This document shows positions 1 to 8,462 of a stretch of 52,326 bases of DNA, piece after piece; within the stretch, counting starts at the first letter, position 1, and each line of letters opens with the position of its first letter. Source of the stretch: an uncultured Bacilli bacterium (GTDB lineage: Bacteria; Bacillota_I; Bacilli_A; RF39; UBA660). A program made the position numbers and the translations under genes. The stretch is from the NCBI GenBank assembly GCA_947624515.1, contig CANQKN010000003.1:1-52326 (forward strand). The letters are read 5' to 3'. The notes beneath the pieces are model-generated. The model worked only from the letters and a program-made list of their open reading frames with translations. It made no database searches and was not told the DNA's origin.

Positions 1-365
1 TAAGATGGTCCTCCCTTATAAGCATTGCCATCTTTTTCTTGATATTTTGCTCCTAAGTAACTTTCACAGAAAGCATTGATGGAAGTAATGACTCCTACTA
101 CCCAAATCCAAAAAATAGTTCCTGGTCCACCTATATAGATTGCTAAAGCGATTCCTGATAGAGAACCTACACCTACTCTAGCTGCTAATGACATTGTTAG
201 GCTTTTAAAGGGAGATACTTTACTATTTTTGTCTTTCTGAAATCCTTTGAATAAAGATTTTATTTTAAACTGAGGAAATCCTAATTTAATGCTAAAATAA
301 AGTCCTCCTCCTAAAAGAAAAATAATAGCTGTACTCCATAATAGATCTGTTATCACTTTCAGCAT
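1..365 (-). CDS. Sodium:alanine symporter family protein (AGCS), N-terminal part, cut by window edge
   Basis: The reverse strand from ATG at 363-365 stays open to the left edge and encodes about 121 residues. The start is preceded by AGGTGATAAT, a good ribosome binding site. The peptide begins MLKVITDLLWSTAII and has a first hydrophobic segment at about residues 5-25. It then has a conserved block, SLAARVGVGSLSGIALAIYI, followed by GGPGTIFWIWV. This matches the AGCS family (alanine or glycine with sodium or proton), where a serine-glycine-rich segment and GGPGAIFWMWV form part of the transport core. Family membership is clear, but the substrate cannot be told. The C-terminal three quarters lie outside the window. 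Confidence 0.85.
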   Translation of the reverse strand, partial: MLKVITDLLWSTAIIFLLGGGLYFSIKLGFPQFKIKSLFKGFQKDKNSKVSPFKSLTMSLAARVGVGSLSGIALAIYIGGPGTIFWIWVVGVITSINAFCESYLGAKYQEKDGNAYKGGPS

Positions 366-402
366 ATTATCACCTAGTGAAATTATATAAAATAGAAAAA
401 GA

Positions 403-427
403 AAAAAATGTCCTTTTCTGACATTTT
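403..427 (-). terminator. Rho-independent terminator of the XRE gene
   Basis: Read on the reverse strand, AAAATGTC and GACATTTT (420-427 and 405-412) pair around a 7-base loop and run into seven Ts. It lies just after the stop codon of the XRE regulator, between it and the symporter gene. Confidence 0.7.
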
Positions 428-440
428 ACCATAATTCTTT

Positions 441-791
441 TTATTTCCAATGATTTCCTATTGCCGCTATAACTCTATCAGGATCTTCTAAAAACTTTTC
501 ATATAATTTGCTATCTTTTTTTAAAGCTTCAATAATTTCAATATCTTTTTCTGATAAACTTACAATTCTATTTTCTGCTTTTGGAAATTCTAATTCCATT
601 CCAATTAACCATAAAAAATCTACTTCTAGGAAATTTGCTATTCGAATTAATACATCAATTGGTGGAGTTCTCTTTCCACTTTCATATAGACATACTTCCT
701 GTTTACTAACATAGATTGCTTTTCCTAAAGATTCTTGTGTTAATGATCTTTGTTTTCTTGCTTCTTTTAGTCGTTTTTGAAATACCACCAT
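441..791 (-). CDS. XRE-family helix-turn-helix transcriptional regulator
   Basis: This gene encodes a 116-residue DNA-binding protein with an N-terminal HTH_3 (lambda Cro/CI type) domain at about residues 3-65: RLKEARKQRSLTQESLGKAI, VSKQEVCLYESGKRTP, and a hydrophobic helix ending in DFLWLIG. The C-terminal 50 residues are charged and helical and may mediate dimerisation. An upstream in-frame ATG at 803 exists, but the start at 791 has GAGGGAT at a proper distance before it, so the shorter form is preferred. The gene is divergent from the Nudix gene. The shared spacer holds GTTAAC-type repeats that could be its operator. Its target and ligand are unknown. Confidence 0.85.
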   Translation of the reverse strand: MVVFQKRLKEARKQRSLTQESLGKAIYVSKQEVCLYESGKRTPPIDVLIRIANFLEVDFLWLIGMELEFPKAENRIVSLSEKDIEIIEALKKDSKLYEKFLEDPDRVIAAIGNHWK

Positions 792-807
792 ACTATCCCT
801 CATTTAG

Positions 808-850
808 GTTAATTATAAGTTAACAGATATTTAAAATGTTAAAAATTAAC
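808..850. promoter_or_regulatory. Candidate operator repeats between XRE gene and Nudix gene
   Basis: The divergent spacer contains GTTAATTATAAGTTAAC at 808-824 and a perfect GTTAA-AAA-TTAAC inverted repeat at 838-850. Repeated GTTAA half-sites next to a divergent XRE gene suggest an autoregulatory operator. This is inference from position and symmetry only. Confidence 0.4.
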
Positions 851-883
851 TAATTGTATATTTTAAATTTTATAAGAATTTAT

Positions 884-891
884 GCTATAAT
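884..891 (+). promoter_or_regulatory. Extended -10 promoter element for the Nudix gene
   Basis: TGCTATAAT occurs at 883-891, about 18 bases before the ATG at 910. No good -35 is visible at normal spacing, as expected for an extended -10 promoter. Confidence 0.45.
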
Positions 892-909
892 AAATTCGAG
901 GTGCTTGGT

Positions 910-1536
910 ATGGTAGAATATTTAGATACATATGATGAACAGAGGAACTTTTTAGGAAAAGAAACTAGAGATTTTGTTCACCAAAATGCTATTTGGCATA
1001 AGACTGTACATTGTTGGTTATATGATAAGTTGGGAAATATTTATTTTCAAATTCGACATGATAGTGGTACTTTTTATACTACCGCTAGTGGACATGTATT
1101 AGCAGGAGAAAGTTTAAAGGAAGCTTTTGGTAGAGAAATTAAAGAAGAAATTGGAATTTCTTTGGATTATGAGAAAGCAGAGTTAATAGATGTTGTACCT
1201 TTCCGGATGGATAAAGTTAAAAAAGATGGTTCTATCTTTCGTGATCGTGCTTTTGCCAATGTATTTATTTATCCTATTGATCAACAGAATTTTAAGTTTC
1301 ATTTTGATGAAAATGAAGTTGATGGACTCGGAAGAATGGATGCTAGAGAGGTACTTGAACTTTTAAAACAAGAAAAAAAGGAAATATTAGCTACCATTAT
1401 CACAGAAAAAGAGAGTGCTATGGTTTTTGAAGAAAAGAAGATTACGATTAATGATTTTCTAATTAATCAAGGTGAAACTGGAATTGAAAAATATGGAAAA
1501 GTTTTAGAGTCTATTATTGAAAAAAATTCCAATTAA
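910..1536 (+). CDS. Nudix hydrolase
   Basis: This 208-residue protein is expected to cleave a nucleoside diphosphate linked to another moiety. A complete Nudix box (Gx5Ex7REUxEExGU) is present at about residues 61-83: GHVLAGESLKEAFGREIKEE then IGI. The N-terminal part (YDEQRNFLGKETRDFVHQNA and IWHKTVHCWL) resembles the IPP-isomerase-like branch of Nudix proteins, but the isomerase cysteine context is not evident. The start is taken at 910 because GAGGTG lies six bases upstream; a GTG at 901 overlaps that site and is unlikely. The C-terminal 60 residues are a helical extension. It faces towards the origin, unlike most of the window. The substrate is unknown. Confidence 0.88.
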   Translation: MVEYLDTYDEQRNFLGKETRDFVHQNAIWHKTVHCWLYDKLGNIYFQIRHDSGTFYTTASGHVLAGESLKEAFGREIKEEIGISLDYEKAELIDVVPFRMDKVKKDGSIFRDRAFANVFIYPIDQQNFKFHFDENEVDGLGRMDAREVLELLKQEKKEILATIITEKESAMVFEEKKITINDFLINQGETGIEKYGKVLESIIEKNSN

Positions 1537-1588
1537 AGATATAAATCAGTACTAAATTTTATAATAATGCGCCAATTGAGGAGATAGT

Positions 1589-2497
1589 ATGCACGATTTT
1601 ATTTATGATATTGATTCTATTTTAGATTCTAAACAAGTACTTTCAAATGATTTTGGTCGTTATTCCAAAATTTATTTAATGACTACGGAGAATATAAAAG
1701 GTTTTTTGCAGCAATATGATCTAACCAATCGAAATATATTAACAGTTACCGGTAGTGGTGATCAGATGTTAAATGCTTTTTTAATGGGTGCTAGGAATGT
1801 TACTTGTTTTGATATAAATCCTCTTACTTTTTTGAATGCGGAATTAAAAAAGGCTGCTCTTTCCACTTTATCTTATTCAGAATTTATTTCCTTCTTTTTT
1901 CAAGAATTTCAAAAATTTTTAGATGTTCATCTATATGAAAAAATTAGATTAGAACTAAAAGATGAAGCTCTAGTTTTCTTTGATTATTTATATTCAAAAT
2001 ATAGAAGTCAAGAAATTTTTGATAAGATTTACTACCGATTTCATACTCCATTTGAGAAAATGAAAACTCTTAATTTCTATTTAGAAGAATCTCATTATGA
2101 AAAACTATCTGATATTTTAAAGAAGAAAAAAGTCACCTATCTTGAAAGTAATATTACTACTTTACGGGAATATCTAACCGGACAAGTCTTTGATATGATT
2201 CTGCTTTCTAATATTAGTGATAGTATTGATGATATTTGGAAAGAAGATGCTTTGAAAAATTTTAAAAGATTTATTCACTCTTTGAGTAAAATTTTAAAAT
2301 CTAATGGTACTATACAAGTTGGTTATATTTATGATTATTATTCTTATCATACTTTTCATTCCTTTCACAATAAAAAGGAAAGGCAAACTATTTTTACAAC
2401 AGATGAGTTTCATACTTCTTTCGTAGAAGGTTTTTCTTATCATGATCAAAGTGATGCTATTATTACATTTCAAAAAATTAAAAAAAGAAAGAGTTAG
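1589..2497 (+). CDS. SAM-binding Rossmann-fold protein, BtaA/DUF3419-like
   Basis: This gene encodes a 302-residue protein. The segment ILTVTGSGDQMLNAFLMGAR, then NVTCFDINPLTFLNAELKKA, looks like the SAM-binding core of the DUF3419/BtaA family: a glycine loop, then an acidic residue ending strand 2 in the DxN motif. BtaA transfers the 3-amino-3-carboxypropyl group of SAM to diacylglycerol to start betaine-lipid synthesis. No BtaB partner is visible here and the protein is shorter than classical BtaA, so the reaction is uncertain. A later hydrophobic strand, FDMILLSNISDSI, would be strand 4 of the fold. The start has GAGGAGAT at good spacing, and TATAAT lies about 25 bases upstream. The gene runs head-on towards the origin. 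Confidence 0.6.
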   Translation: MHDFIYDIDSILDSKQVLSNDFGRYSKIYLMTTENIKGFLQQYDLTNRNILTVTGSGDQMLNAFLMGARNVTCFDINPLTFLNAELKKAALSTLSYSEFISFFFQEFQKFLDVHLYEKIRLELKDEALVFFDYLYSKYRSQEIFDKIYYRFHTPFEKMKTLNFYLEESHYEKLSDILKKKKVTYLESNITTLREYLTGQVFDMILLSNISDSIDDIWKEDALKNFKRFIHSLSKILKSNGTIQVGYIYDYYSYHTFHSFHNKKERQTIFTTDEFHTSFVEGFSYHDQSDAIITFQKIKKRKS

Positions 2498-2590
2498 TGC
2501 TGATTTATTTTTATAGAAGCCAAAAGACTCTTTTTCTTGTGTGAAAATTGTAGTCAAAATAAAGTGCGACTTATCTTTTTTTAGAAAATC

Positions 2591-2619
2591 TTTACTTTTC
2601 ATTTTATTTTTGATAAAAT
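2591..2619 (+). promoter_or_regulatory. Sigma-A-type promoter for the zincin gene
   Basis: TTTACT at 2591-2596 and TAAAAT at 2614-2619 are separated by 17 bases, with a TG just before the -10 element. The ATG follows at 2647 with AGAGGGGA as ribosome binding site. Confidence 0.6.
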
Positions 2620-2646
2620 AAATACCCAATTAAGAGGGGAATTATT

Positions 2647-3798
2647 ATGAATTATAATTGGGATATTGAAAAATTAGAAAAGCAGAAAAAAATCATTCAA
2701 AATTGTATTAGAATAACCAAAGGGTTAACCAAAGAAGAAATTCAATTTTTAAAAAGTAGTATTAAACAAATTAAAGAATTAGAAGATATTTTATTTAATA
2801 GATATCAATTGAACCAACCTCGGAAAATTCATTATATGGACTCCCATAAATTATTACCTATTAAAACTTATCAAGATTTTCAAAGCATTCCCTACTATAT
2901 CAAAGAAACTATTCTAAAAGCAACCAGGTTATTTAAAGATTTAGATGATACTTATGATAATATTCCTTTACCAATATTTAATGTTAGTAATCAAGATTTA
3001 GTAGAGATGTCATATGATTTCTATTCTCTATTACCGGATTCTTCTTTTCTAAAGGACTTTATTAAATATACAGATCCAAAAAAGCATCTGTTACAATTTA
3101 AAAATGCTCAAATGAAAGATATATTTGGAGGACAAACTTATATTTTTTATTATCCAAAGTATATTCCTTATTTTTTAATTTATAGAAGACATGATATTAG
3201 TGATTTTTTATCCTTAAATCATGAAATTAGTCATGCCATTATGTATCAACATGATACTTATACAGTAGATAAAAAAAATCATTATTTTTTAACGGAATTA
3301 GAAGGGTATTTTTTTGATTATCTTTCTATTCAATATCTAAAAAAATTTTATTCGGAAGAGGTAATTAATCAATTAGAGTATGATCGTATTACTGCTGTAT
3401 TAGAAGATTTTGCTACTATTTTTATTGACGATACTGCTATTCAATTATTTGAAAATAATAGAAAGATTACCCTTCATTCTATTAAGAATCGTTTTCAAAA
3501 ATGGAATCTTCCTTTTTCTATAAATTCTGTTCTTTTAAAAGAAACTTTATGGGAAGATGTGAGATATCATAGCTGTTGTATCCTTTCTCTTTTAACCAGT
3601 TTAGATTTAGAAATGATTTATGAAAAAGATCCTGAATATGCTTTCTATTTATTTGAAAAAATTAGAAATAATAAAACTGATCATATATTTCAAAATCTAG
3701 AAAAAAATGGAATCAGTTTTATGGGAGAAAGGGAAAACTATGATCCTTTTCAAAAGAAGATACAGTGGATTAATCAATTAGGAGAAAAAAGAAAATGA
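2647..3798 (+). CDS. Predicted zinc metallopeptidase, M3-like (HEISH motif)
   Basis: This 383-residue protein is probably soluble: no signal peptide or membrane segment is visible. Residues 192-196 are HEISH in the context LNHEISHAIMYQH. A glutamate about 23 residues on (TELEGYFFDYL, E217 or E219) could be the third zinc ligand, as in gluzincins. The layout resembles the catalytic end of M3 oligopeptidases (oligoendopeptidase F type), but the protein is well below their usual 560-600 residues. A long N-terminal helical part covers residues 1-100. It may be a shortened peptidase or a family of its own, and no substrate can be named. It ends in TGA, which shows that TGA is a stop here. Confidence 0.6.
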   Translation: MNYNWDIEKLEKQKKIIQNCIRITKGLTKEEIQFLKSSIKQIKELEDILFNRYQLNQPRKIHYMDSHKLLPIKTYQDFQSIPYYIKETILKATRLFKDLDDTYDNIPLPIFNVSNQDLVEMSYDFYSLLPDSSFLKDFIKYTDPKKHLLQFKNAQMKDIFGGQTYIFYYPKYIPYFLIYRRHDISDFLSLNHEISHAIMYQHDTYTVDKKNHYFLTELEGYFFDYLSIQYLKKFYSEEVINQLEYDRITAVLEDFATIFIDDTAIQLFENNRKITLHSIKNRFQKWNLPFSINSVLLKETLWEDVRYHSCCILSLLTSLDLEMIYEKDPEYAFYLFEKIRNNKTDHIFQNLEKNGISFMGERENYDPFQKKIQWINQLGEKRK

Positions 3799-3858
3799 TT
3801 CTATATTTTATAGAGTTACTAATAAAATAATTATTGACTTAATTCTTTATCATCATTT

Positions 3859-3892
3859 AAAAAAATACCATATCATTACTTATGGTATTTTT
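3859..3892. terminator. Bidirectional terminator between zincin gene and rlmH
   Basis: AAAAATACCATA and TATGGTATTTTT pair around an 8-base loop (861-872 with 881-892 of this kilobase). A-tracts and T-tracts on both sides let it work for both converging genes. The rlmH stop codon lies inside it. Confidence 0.8.
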
Positions 3893-4331
3893 CATTGTTT
3901 AAAATTTTATAACTTCTAAATAACTGTTCTAATAATAAAATTCTAAATAATTGATGAGGAAAAGTCATTTTTGAAAAAGATAATTTAGCATTAGCCCTTT
4001 CTTTTATACTAGGATGAATTCCGTAAGAACCACCTATTATAAAGGTAATATCACTATTTTGAATCAAAGTTTTATCTAACTTATCGGCAAATTCTAGGGA
4101 AGATAATTCTTTTCCTTCAATCTCTAGTGTAATCAAAAACTCTTTTCCTGTAATGTGTTTTAATAGTTCTTTTTTTTCTTTTTCTAAAGCTACTTTTTCA
4201 TGATCAATTTCGGAATCCGGTAACTCTATTATTTCTATATTTGTATACTTTTTTAATCTCTTTACATATTCTTCTTGTGCTTCTTTTAAATAAGTTTCTT
4301 TTAATTTACCAATACAAATAATTTTAATCAT
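3876..4331 (-). CDS. rlmH: 23S rRNA (pseudouridine1915-N3)-methyltransferase RlmH
   Basis: RlmH is a SPOUT-class enzyme that uses SAM to methylate pseudouridine 1915 in helix 69 of 23S rRNA. The 151-residue product starts MIKIICIGKLKETYLKEAQE. It carries the family SAM-knot motifs FIIGGSYGIHPSIKERA and LSFSKMTFPHQLFRILLLEQ, then the C-terminal YHK. Length is close to the usual 159. An upstream in-frame ATG at 4343 overlaps walJ and lacks its own binding site; the ATG at 4331 has TTGAGGTTTAAT, so it is chosen. It directly follows walJ, the Bacilli order, and is probably co-translated with it. Confidence 0.95.
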   Translation of the reverse strand: MIKIICIGKLKETYLKEAQEEYVKRLKKYTNIEIIELPDSEIDHEKVALEKEKKELLKHITGKEFLITLEIEGKELSSLEFADKLDKTLIQNSDITFIIGGSYGIHPSIKERANAKLSFSKMTFPHQLFRILLLEQLFRSYKILNNEKYHK

Positions 4332-4332
4332 A

Positions 4333-5094
4333 TTAAACCTCAATTTCTTCTAAGGATTCATATTGTTTCGCTACGAGAATTTCTTTATGAATATGATTTT
4401 TTTCTAAAAGATTCTTCGTTGTTTCTAAAGCTAATTCTTCCGTATTATTGTTTTCACTAATATGGGCTAAAATAATTTTTTTGGTTTTTTCTCCTACAAT
4501 ATCTAATAAATAGTTTGCAGTTGTTTCATTGGAAAGGTGACCTTTATCACTAATTACCCTTTGCTTTAATAGATAGGGATAAGGTCCTTCCATTAGCATT
4601 TCTTCATCATGATTACTTTCCATAATATAAATTTCTCTATTTTTTAATAAAGGAAAATATTTTTCATTAATGTAACCAGTATCTGTAATATAGACAAGAG
4701 AATGATTATTTGCCTCTAAAACAAAGCCTACTCCTTCAACATCATGAGAGATTCTAATTAAATCGATTTTTAAATCTTCCAAAACGAAAGAGTTATCATA
4801 GATGAAAATATTTTCTTTCGGTATTCTTTTAGATAATTCCTCTATCATTTCTTTTAGTGCATATACTTTTAAATTAGTTTTTTTCACTAAAGATGCCAAC
4901 CCTTTAATATGATCACTATGCGTATGAGTTATAAAAATAGCATCTAATTCTTTCGGAGAAACACCAACTGTTTCTAATTCGGTTACTAGATATTGATAAG
5001 TTATTCCCATATCAATCAAAATTTTTAATTTTTCGGTTTGGATAAAAGTACTATTTCCTTTTGATCCACTTGCTAATACTTTTACTTTCATCAT
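4333..5094 (-). CDS. walJ: MBL-fold metallohydrolase WalJ (YycJ)
   Basis: This 253-residue metallo-beta-lactamase-fold protein has the metal motif HTHSDH at residues 57-62 (HxHxDH) and further histidines expected of the family (ISHDVEG, ILAHISENN). The start MMKVKVLASGSKGNSTFI is typical of YycJ/WalJ, a predicted 5'-3' exonuclease-type MBL protein encoded at the end of the wal operon in Bacilli. Here walRKHI are missing, and walJ overlaps the upstream M23 peptidase gene by four bases (ATGA), so the two are translationally coupled. rlmH follows immediately. Confidence 0.92.
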   Translation of the reverse strand: MMKVKVLASGSKGNSTFIQTEKLKILIDMGITYQYLVTELETVGVSPKELDAIFITHTHSDHIKGLASLVKKTNLKVYALKEMIEELSKRIPKENIFIYDNSFVLEDLKIDLIRISHDVEGVGFVLEANNHSLVYITDTGYINEKYFPLLKNREIYIMESNHDEEMLMEGPYPYLLKQRVISDKGHLSNETTANYLLDIVGEKTKKIILAHISENNNTEELALETTKNLLEKNHIHKEILVAKQYESLEEIEV

Positions 5095-6653
5095 CTAAAA
5101 ATGGTAGTATATGGATTTAAAGCTACCCCTCCTCTAAATGGATAACCACTATATAAACCAAAATGTAGGTGAACTCCTGATGCAAAACCACTTCTACCTG
5201 CAGTACCAATCTGATCATTTGACATAACAATATCACCATATTTTTTCGTACGAGAAGCCATATGAGCATACATCGTATAGTAACCATTACTGTGTTTGAT
5301 AATAATATAATTTCCGTTGGTACTATTATAAGAAGATTCTACTACAACACCATTATTCACAGCTTTAATTGCACTTCCATAAGTAATACCGGAAATATCA
5401 AGTCCCTCATGAAGTTTACCCCAACGCCATCCATAAGGACTACTGATTGTATATGGAGTCATAGTAGGCCATACCCAACTACCAATACCAACTGGTACAT
5501 CAATATTAGGATTATAAACTTGATACTGTTTCGTTCCTCTAGTTACTATCTTATTAATAGTTGGAACTAATTCTACAGTAGATCCGGGAACGGTAACAAT
5601 TTCTTTAATTTCACCATTTACTAACTGAATTTTTTGAGTAATTAATTCTAGTCCATCTTGACCTTCTTGTTCTACTCTCTCATACCCTACATATTGAGTA
5701 TCATCATTTTTATATATAGTTTCCATTGTTTTTACTTTTTTAGAAACAACATGTTCCACTTCTACTAAATCAAAAACAGGAGATATTAATCCTAATTTTA
5801 CTACTTGTCCAGGATATAATAGGTCTTGGGCTGTTTTAAAATTAGTATTAGCAATTAAAAATTCTTCGGTTGATAATTTATTATTATAGGAAATTTCTTC
5901 TATTGTATCCCCTGCTTTTACAATATAAGATTCCTGTTCTTTGGTAGTTCCAAAAAGTAAATATTTACTTAATTCCTCTTCTGTTTGATAGATCATATCA
6001 CCTACGGGAATACGAGTTTCCTTAATCATAATATTATTAGCAATACTGATATTTTCAATAATAGTTCCCTCTTCATTTTCCTCTAATTTTTTTTGAGTAT
6101 CATTTAAGTAACTATCATATTGATCACTATCAATGAAAGCAGTTATTGTTTTTCTAACAGAGTTAGTAAAAATATCTTTGTCTAATACATATAAGGTAAT
6201 ATCAGGAGTTGTAGTAACTGTCCCATCTTCATTTGATTTTTCAATACCATTAATTTTTATCTCATATCCATCAACAGTAAAAGAAGAAGGACCCATAATA
6301 TCTTCTATTTTTTGGTAAATTTCTTCTACCGAAAGAATGGTTTCATTATAAGTAATTTCTTTGATAATATCTAAATCATTGGGAGCATATACTTTATCAA
6401 CTTGATACTTTTCTTTTAATTGTTGTTGTTTTCCATCAATATAATCTAATAATTCTTTTTCTGACTCAATTACGCCAATTGATTTACCTGATAAATAAAT
6501 ACGATATAACTGGCGTGGAGTATTTGTATTTGTATAGATTCCAACAATTTTTGCATAAATTGTATTGGGATTTGATCCAATAAAGATAATTGCACATGAT
6601 AGTAAAAATGCTATTATGACAATTAAAATTTGTTTTTTACTCATTTTTTTCAC
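5091..6653 (-). CDS. Membrane-anchored cell-wall hydrolase: LysM, G5 and M23 peptidase domains
   Basis: The 520-residue envelope protein probably cuts peptidoglycan cross-links. A short positive N-terminus and hydrophobic segment at residues 7-26 form a signal anchor. A LysM domain sits at about 243-287 (YIVKAGDTIEEISYNNKLST, later LLYPGQVVKLG). A G5 domain follows at about 298-375 (VEHVVSKKVKTMETIYKND, later GSTVELVP). The C-terminal LytM/M23 domain spans 405-510, with zinc ligands in HEGLD (H415, D419) and HLHF (H495, H497). All catalytic residues are present. Its start lies inside the end of dnaB and its stop overlaps walJ. It sits where walRKHI are found in other Bacilli. Confidence 0.9.
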   Translation of the reverse strand: MKKMSKKQILIVIIAFLLSCAIIFIGSNPNTIYAKIVGIYTNTNTPRQLYRIYLSGKSIGVIESEKELLDYIDGKQQQLKEKYQVDKVYAPNDLDIIKEITYNETILSVEEIYQKIEDIMGPSSFTVDGYEIKINGIEKSNEDGTVTTTPDITLYVLDKDIFTNSVRKTITAFIDSDQYDSYLNDTQKKLEENEEGTIIENISIANNIMIKETRIPVGDMIYQTEEELSKYLLFGTTKEQESYIVKAGDTIEEISYNNKLSTEEFLIANTNFKTAQDLLYPGQVVKLGLISPVFDLVEVEHVVSKKVKTMETIYKNDDTQYVGYERVEQEGQDGLELITQKIQLVNGEIKEIVTVPGSTVELVPTINKIVTRGTKQYQVYNPNIDVPVGIGSWVWPTMTPYTISSPYGWRWGKLHEGLDISGITYGSAIKAVNNGVVVESSYNSTNGNYIIIKHSNGYYTMYAHMASRTKKYGDIVMSNDQIGTAGRSGFASGVHLHFGLYSGYPFRGGVALNPYTTIFR

Positions 6654-7998
6654 CCTTATTATCCTTAGTCATATTTAGAAATGTACTGGTACTTTTTTTA
6701 AATAATAAATCGATTTTTCCAGTTGGTCCATTACGATGTTTTCCAATAATTAATTCACTTAAACTTGGATCGGCTGCTTCCCCTAACTCTTTTGTATTTT
6801 GATAGTAGTCATCACGATATAATAAAGCAACAATATCGGCATCTTGTTCAATAGAACCTGATTCTCTTAAATCACTCATTTTTGGCCTTTTATCTTCACG
6901 AGATTCTACACCACGAGATAACTGGGCTAACGCAATGACTGGGATTTTTAGTTCCATAGCCATTTTTTTTAGATTTCTAGAAATATCCGTAATTTCTAAT
7001 TGACGATTATTTCCATAGTTACCACCCATTGTTAATAATTGAAGGTGATCGATAATTACTAAATCTAATCCCTCTTCACTAGTTGCTAGACGACGGCATT
7101 TGGATTTGATATCTCCTACTGTTACTCCTGCATCGTCGCAAATGTAAAGTTTAGCTTGTGCTAATTGACTTTTAGCTTCTGTTATTCTTTTCCAATCTTC
7201 ATTTAAAAGATTACCACTTGTTAGTTTGGTACCTTCAATTTGTCCTAAAGAAGAAAGCATACGATTTGCTAACTGTTCAGCACCCATTTCCAAAGAGAAA
7301 ATAGCCACTGTTTTATCAGTATTTATAGCTACACTGGTAGCAAGATTTAAAGCAAAGGCAGTTTTACCCATGGCAGGACGCGCTGCTAAAATCACTAGTT
7401 GATTTTCATGTAATCCTGAAGTTAGACGATCTAATTCATACCAACCTGTAGGAATTCCGGTAATTTCTCCTTTTGAAGATGCTAATTTTTCTAAATTTTG
7501 TTGCACATCATTTAAAATATTTTGAATCGTTCTAAATTCAGAAGAACGACGATTTTTAATAATTCCTACAATTTTACTTTCTACTTGATCTAAAATATCG
7601 GTTACTTCGCCATTATGTTCATAAGCTAATGTTGCAATTTCTGTAGAAGTATCTATTACGCTTCTTAACATATAATTATCTTCTACTATTTTTATGTAAT
7701 ATTCAATATTAGCAGCAGTTGGTACAACATTTATTAATTCTGTTAGATATTCTACACCGCCTACATCATTCAACTTTTTGGTTTGATTTAATTCTGCTGT
7801 AATTGTTGTTAGGTCAATAGGTACCTTTTTATCATGTAAATCAGCAATAGATTGAAAAATAATTTTGTGTTTATCTAAATAAAATGAATCAGCAAACAAT
7901 TTATCTGTTGCTTTTTCTATTGCACTTGGCGATAGAAACATTGCTCCTAATACAGATTGCTCTGCTACAATATCATTAGGAATGGTTTTAATAGCCAT
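6637..7998 (-). CDS. dnaB: Replicative DNA helicase DnaB (DnaC of Bacillus)
   Basis: This is the hexameric helicase that unwinds DNA 5'-3' ahead of the replisome. The 453-residue length is normal for the family. The N-terminal DnaB_N domain (residues 1-105, opening IPNDIVAEQSVLGAMFLSPS) binds primase. A linker leads to a RecA-like core with Walker A AARPAMGKT at 205-213. Walker B is LDLVIIDHLQLL, and RESGSIEQDAD carries the arginine-finger region. It follows rplI closely with AGGTGATC as binding site, and overlaps the peptidase gene downstream by 17 bases. The gdpP-rplI-dnaB order is standard for Bacilli. Confidence 0.97.
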   Translation of the reverse strand: MAIKTIPNDIVAEQSVLGAMFLSPSAIEKATDKLFADSFYLDKHKIIFQSIADLHDKKVPIDLTTITAELNQTKKLNDVGGVEYLTELINVVPTAANIEYYIKIVEDNYMLRSVIDTSTEIATLAYEHNGEVTDILDQVESKIVGIIKNRRSSEFRTIQNILNDVQQNLEKLASSKGEITGIPTGWYELDRLTSGLHENQLVILAARPAMGKTAFALNLATSVAINTDKTVAIFSLEMGAEQLANRMLSSLGQIEGTKLTSGNLLNEDWKRITEAKSQLAQAKLYICDDAGVTVGDIKSKCRRLATSEEGLDLVIIDHLQLLTMGGNYGNNRQLEITDISRNLKKMAMELKIPVIALAQLSRGVESREDKRPKMSDLRESGSIEQDADIVALLYRDDYYQNTKELGEAADPSLSELIIGKHRNGPTGKIDLLFKKSTSTFLNMTKDNKGEKNE

Positions 7999-8011
7999 AT
8001 GATCACCTACT

Positions 8012-8452
8012 TTATTTTACTAATTGTATTTTTAATTCTGCTTTTACCTCTTTGTATAGTGTAATTATTACTTTATGGAATCCTAATGATTGTAAAGAGG
8101 TTGTTAATTCAATTTGTTTTTTATCTATTTTATATCCTTTTTTTAATAATTCTTCTTTGATTTGTTTAGGACTAATACTTCCAAATACTTTATCTTGTTC
8201 TCCTGTTTTTACTTTAAAAGTAAGAGTTATGTTCTCTAATTGTTGTTTTAGTTCATTAGCTTGTTTTGTTAAGGCTTCTTCTTCTTTTCTTTTTGTTTCT
8301 TTTTCTGCTTTTACTTTTTCTAGATTTTTTTCTGTTAGAGGAGTTGCATAACCATTTTTAATAAGGAAGTTTTCAGCATATCCATCTTTTACTTCTTTGA
8401 TATCTCCTTTTTTTGCTTGTTTCTTTAAGTCTTTCACAAAGATTACTTTCAT
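8012..8452 (-). CDS. rplI: 50S ribosomal protein L9
   Basis: L9 is a 146-residue large-subunit protein with two RNA-binding domains joined by a long helix. The N-terminal motif [20 protein letters not shown], then [20 protein letters not shown], is diagnostic of L9. The lysine/glutamate-rich helix covers about residues 42-75. The C-terminal domain includes [28 protein letters not shown] before the ATG is a strong binding site. It lies between the gdpP-like gene and dnaB, as in Bacillus. Confidence 0.97.
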   Translation of the reverse strand: MKVIFVKDLKKQAKKGDIKEVKDGYAENFLIKNGYATPLTEKNLEKVKAEKETKRKEEEALTKQANELKQQLENITLTFKVKTGEQDKVFGSISPKQIKEELLKKGYKIDKKQIELTTSLQSLGFHKVIITLYKEVKAELKIQLVK

Positions 8453-8462
8453 AGAATCCCTC

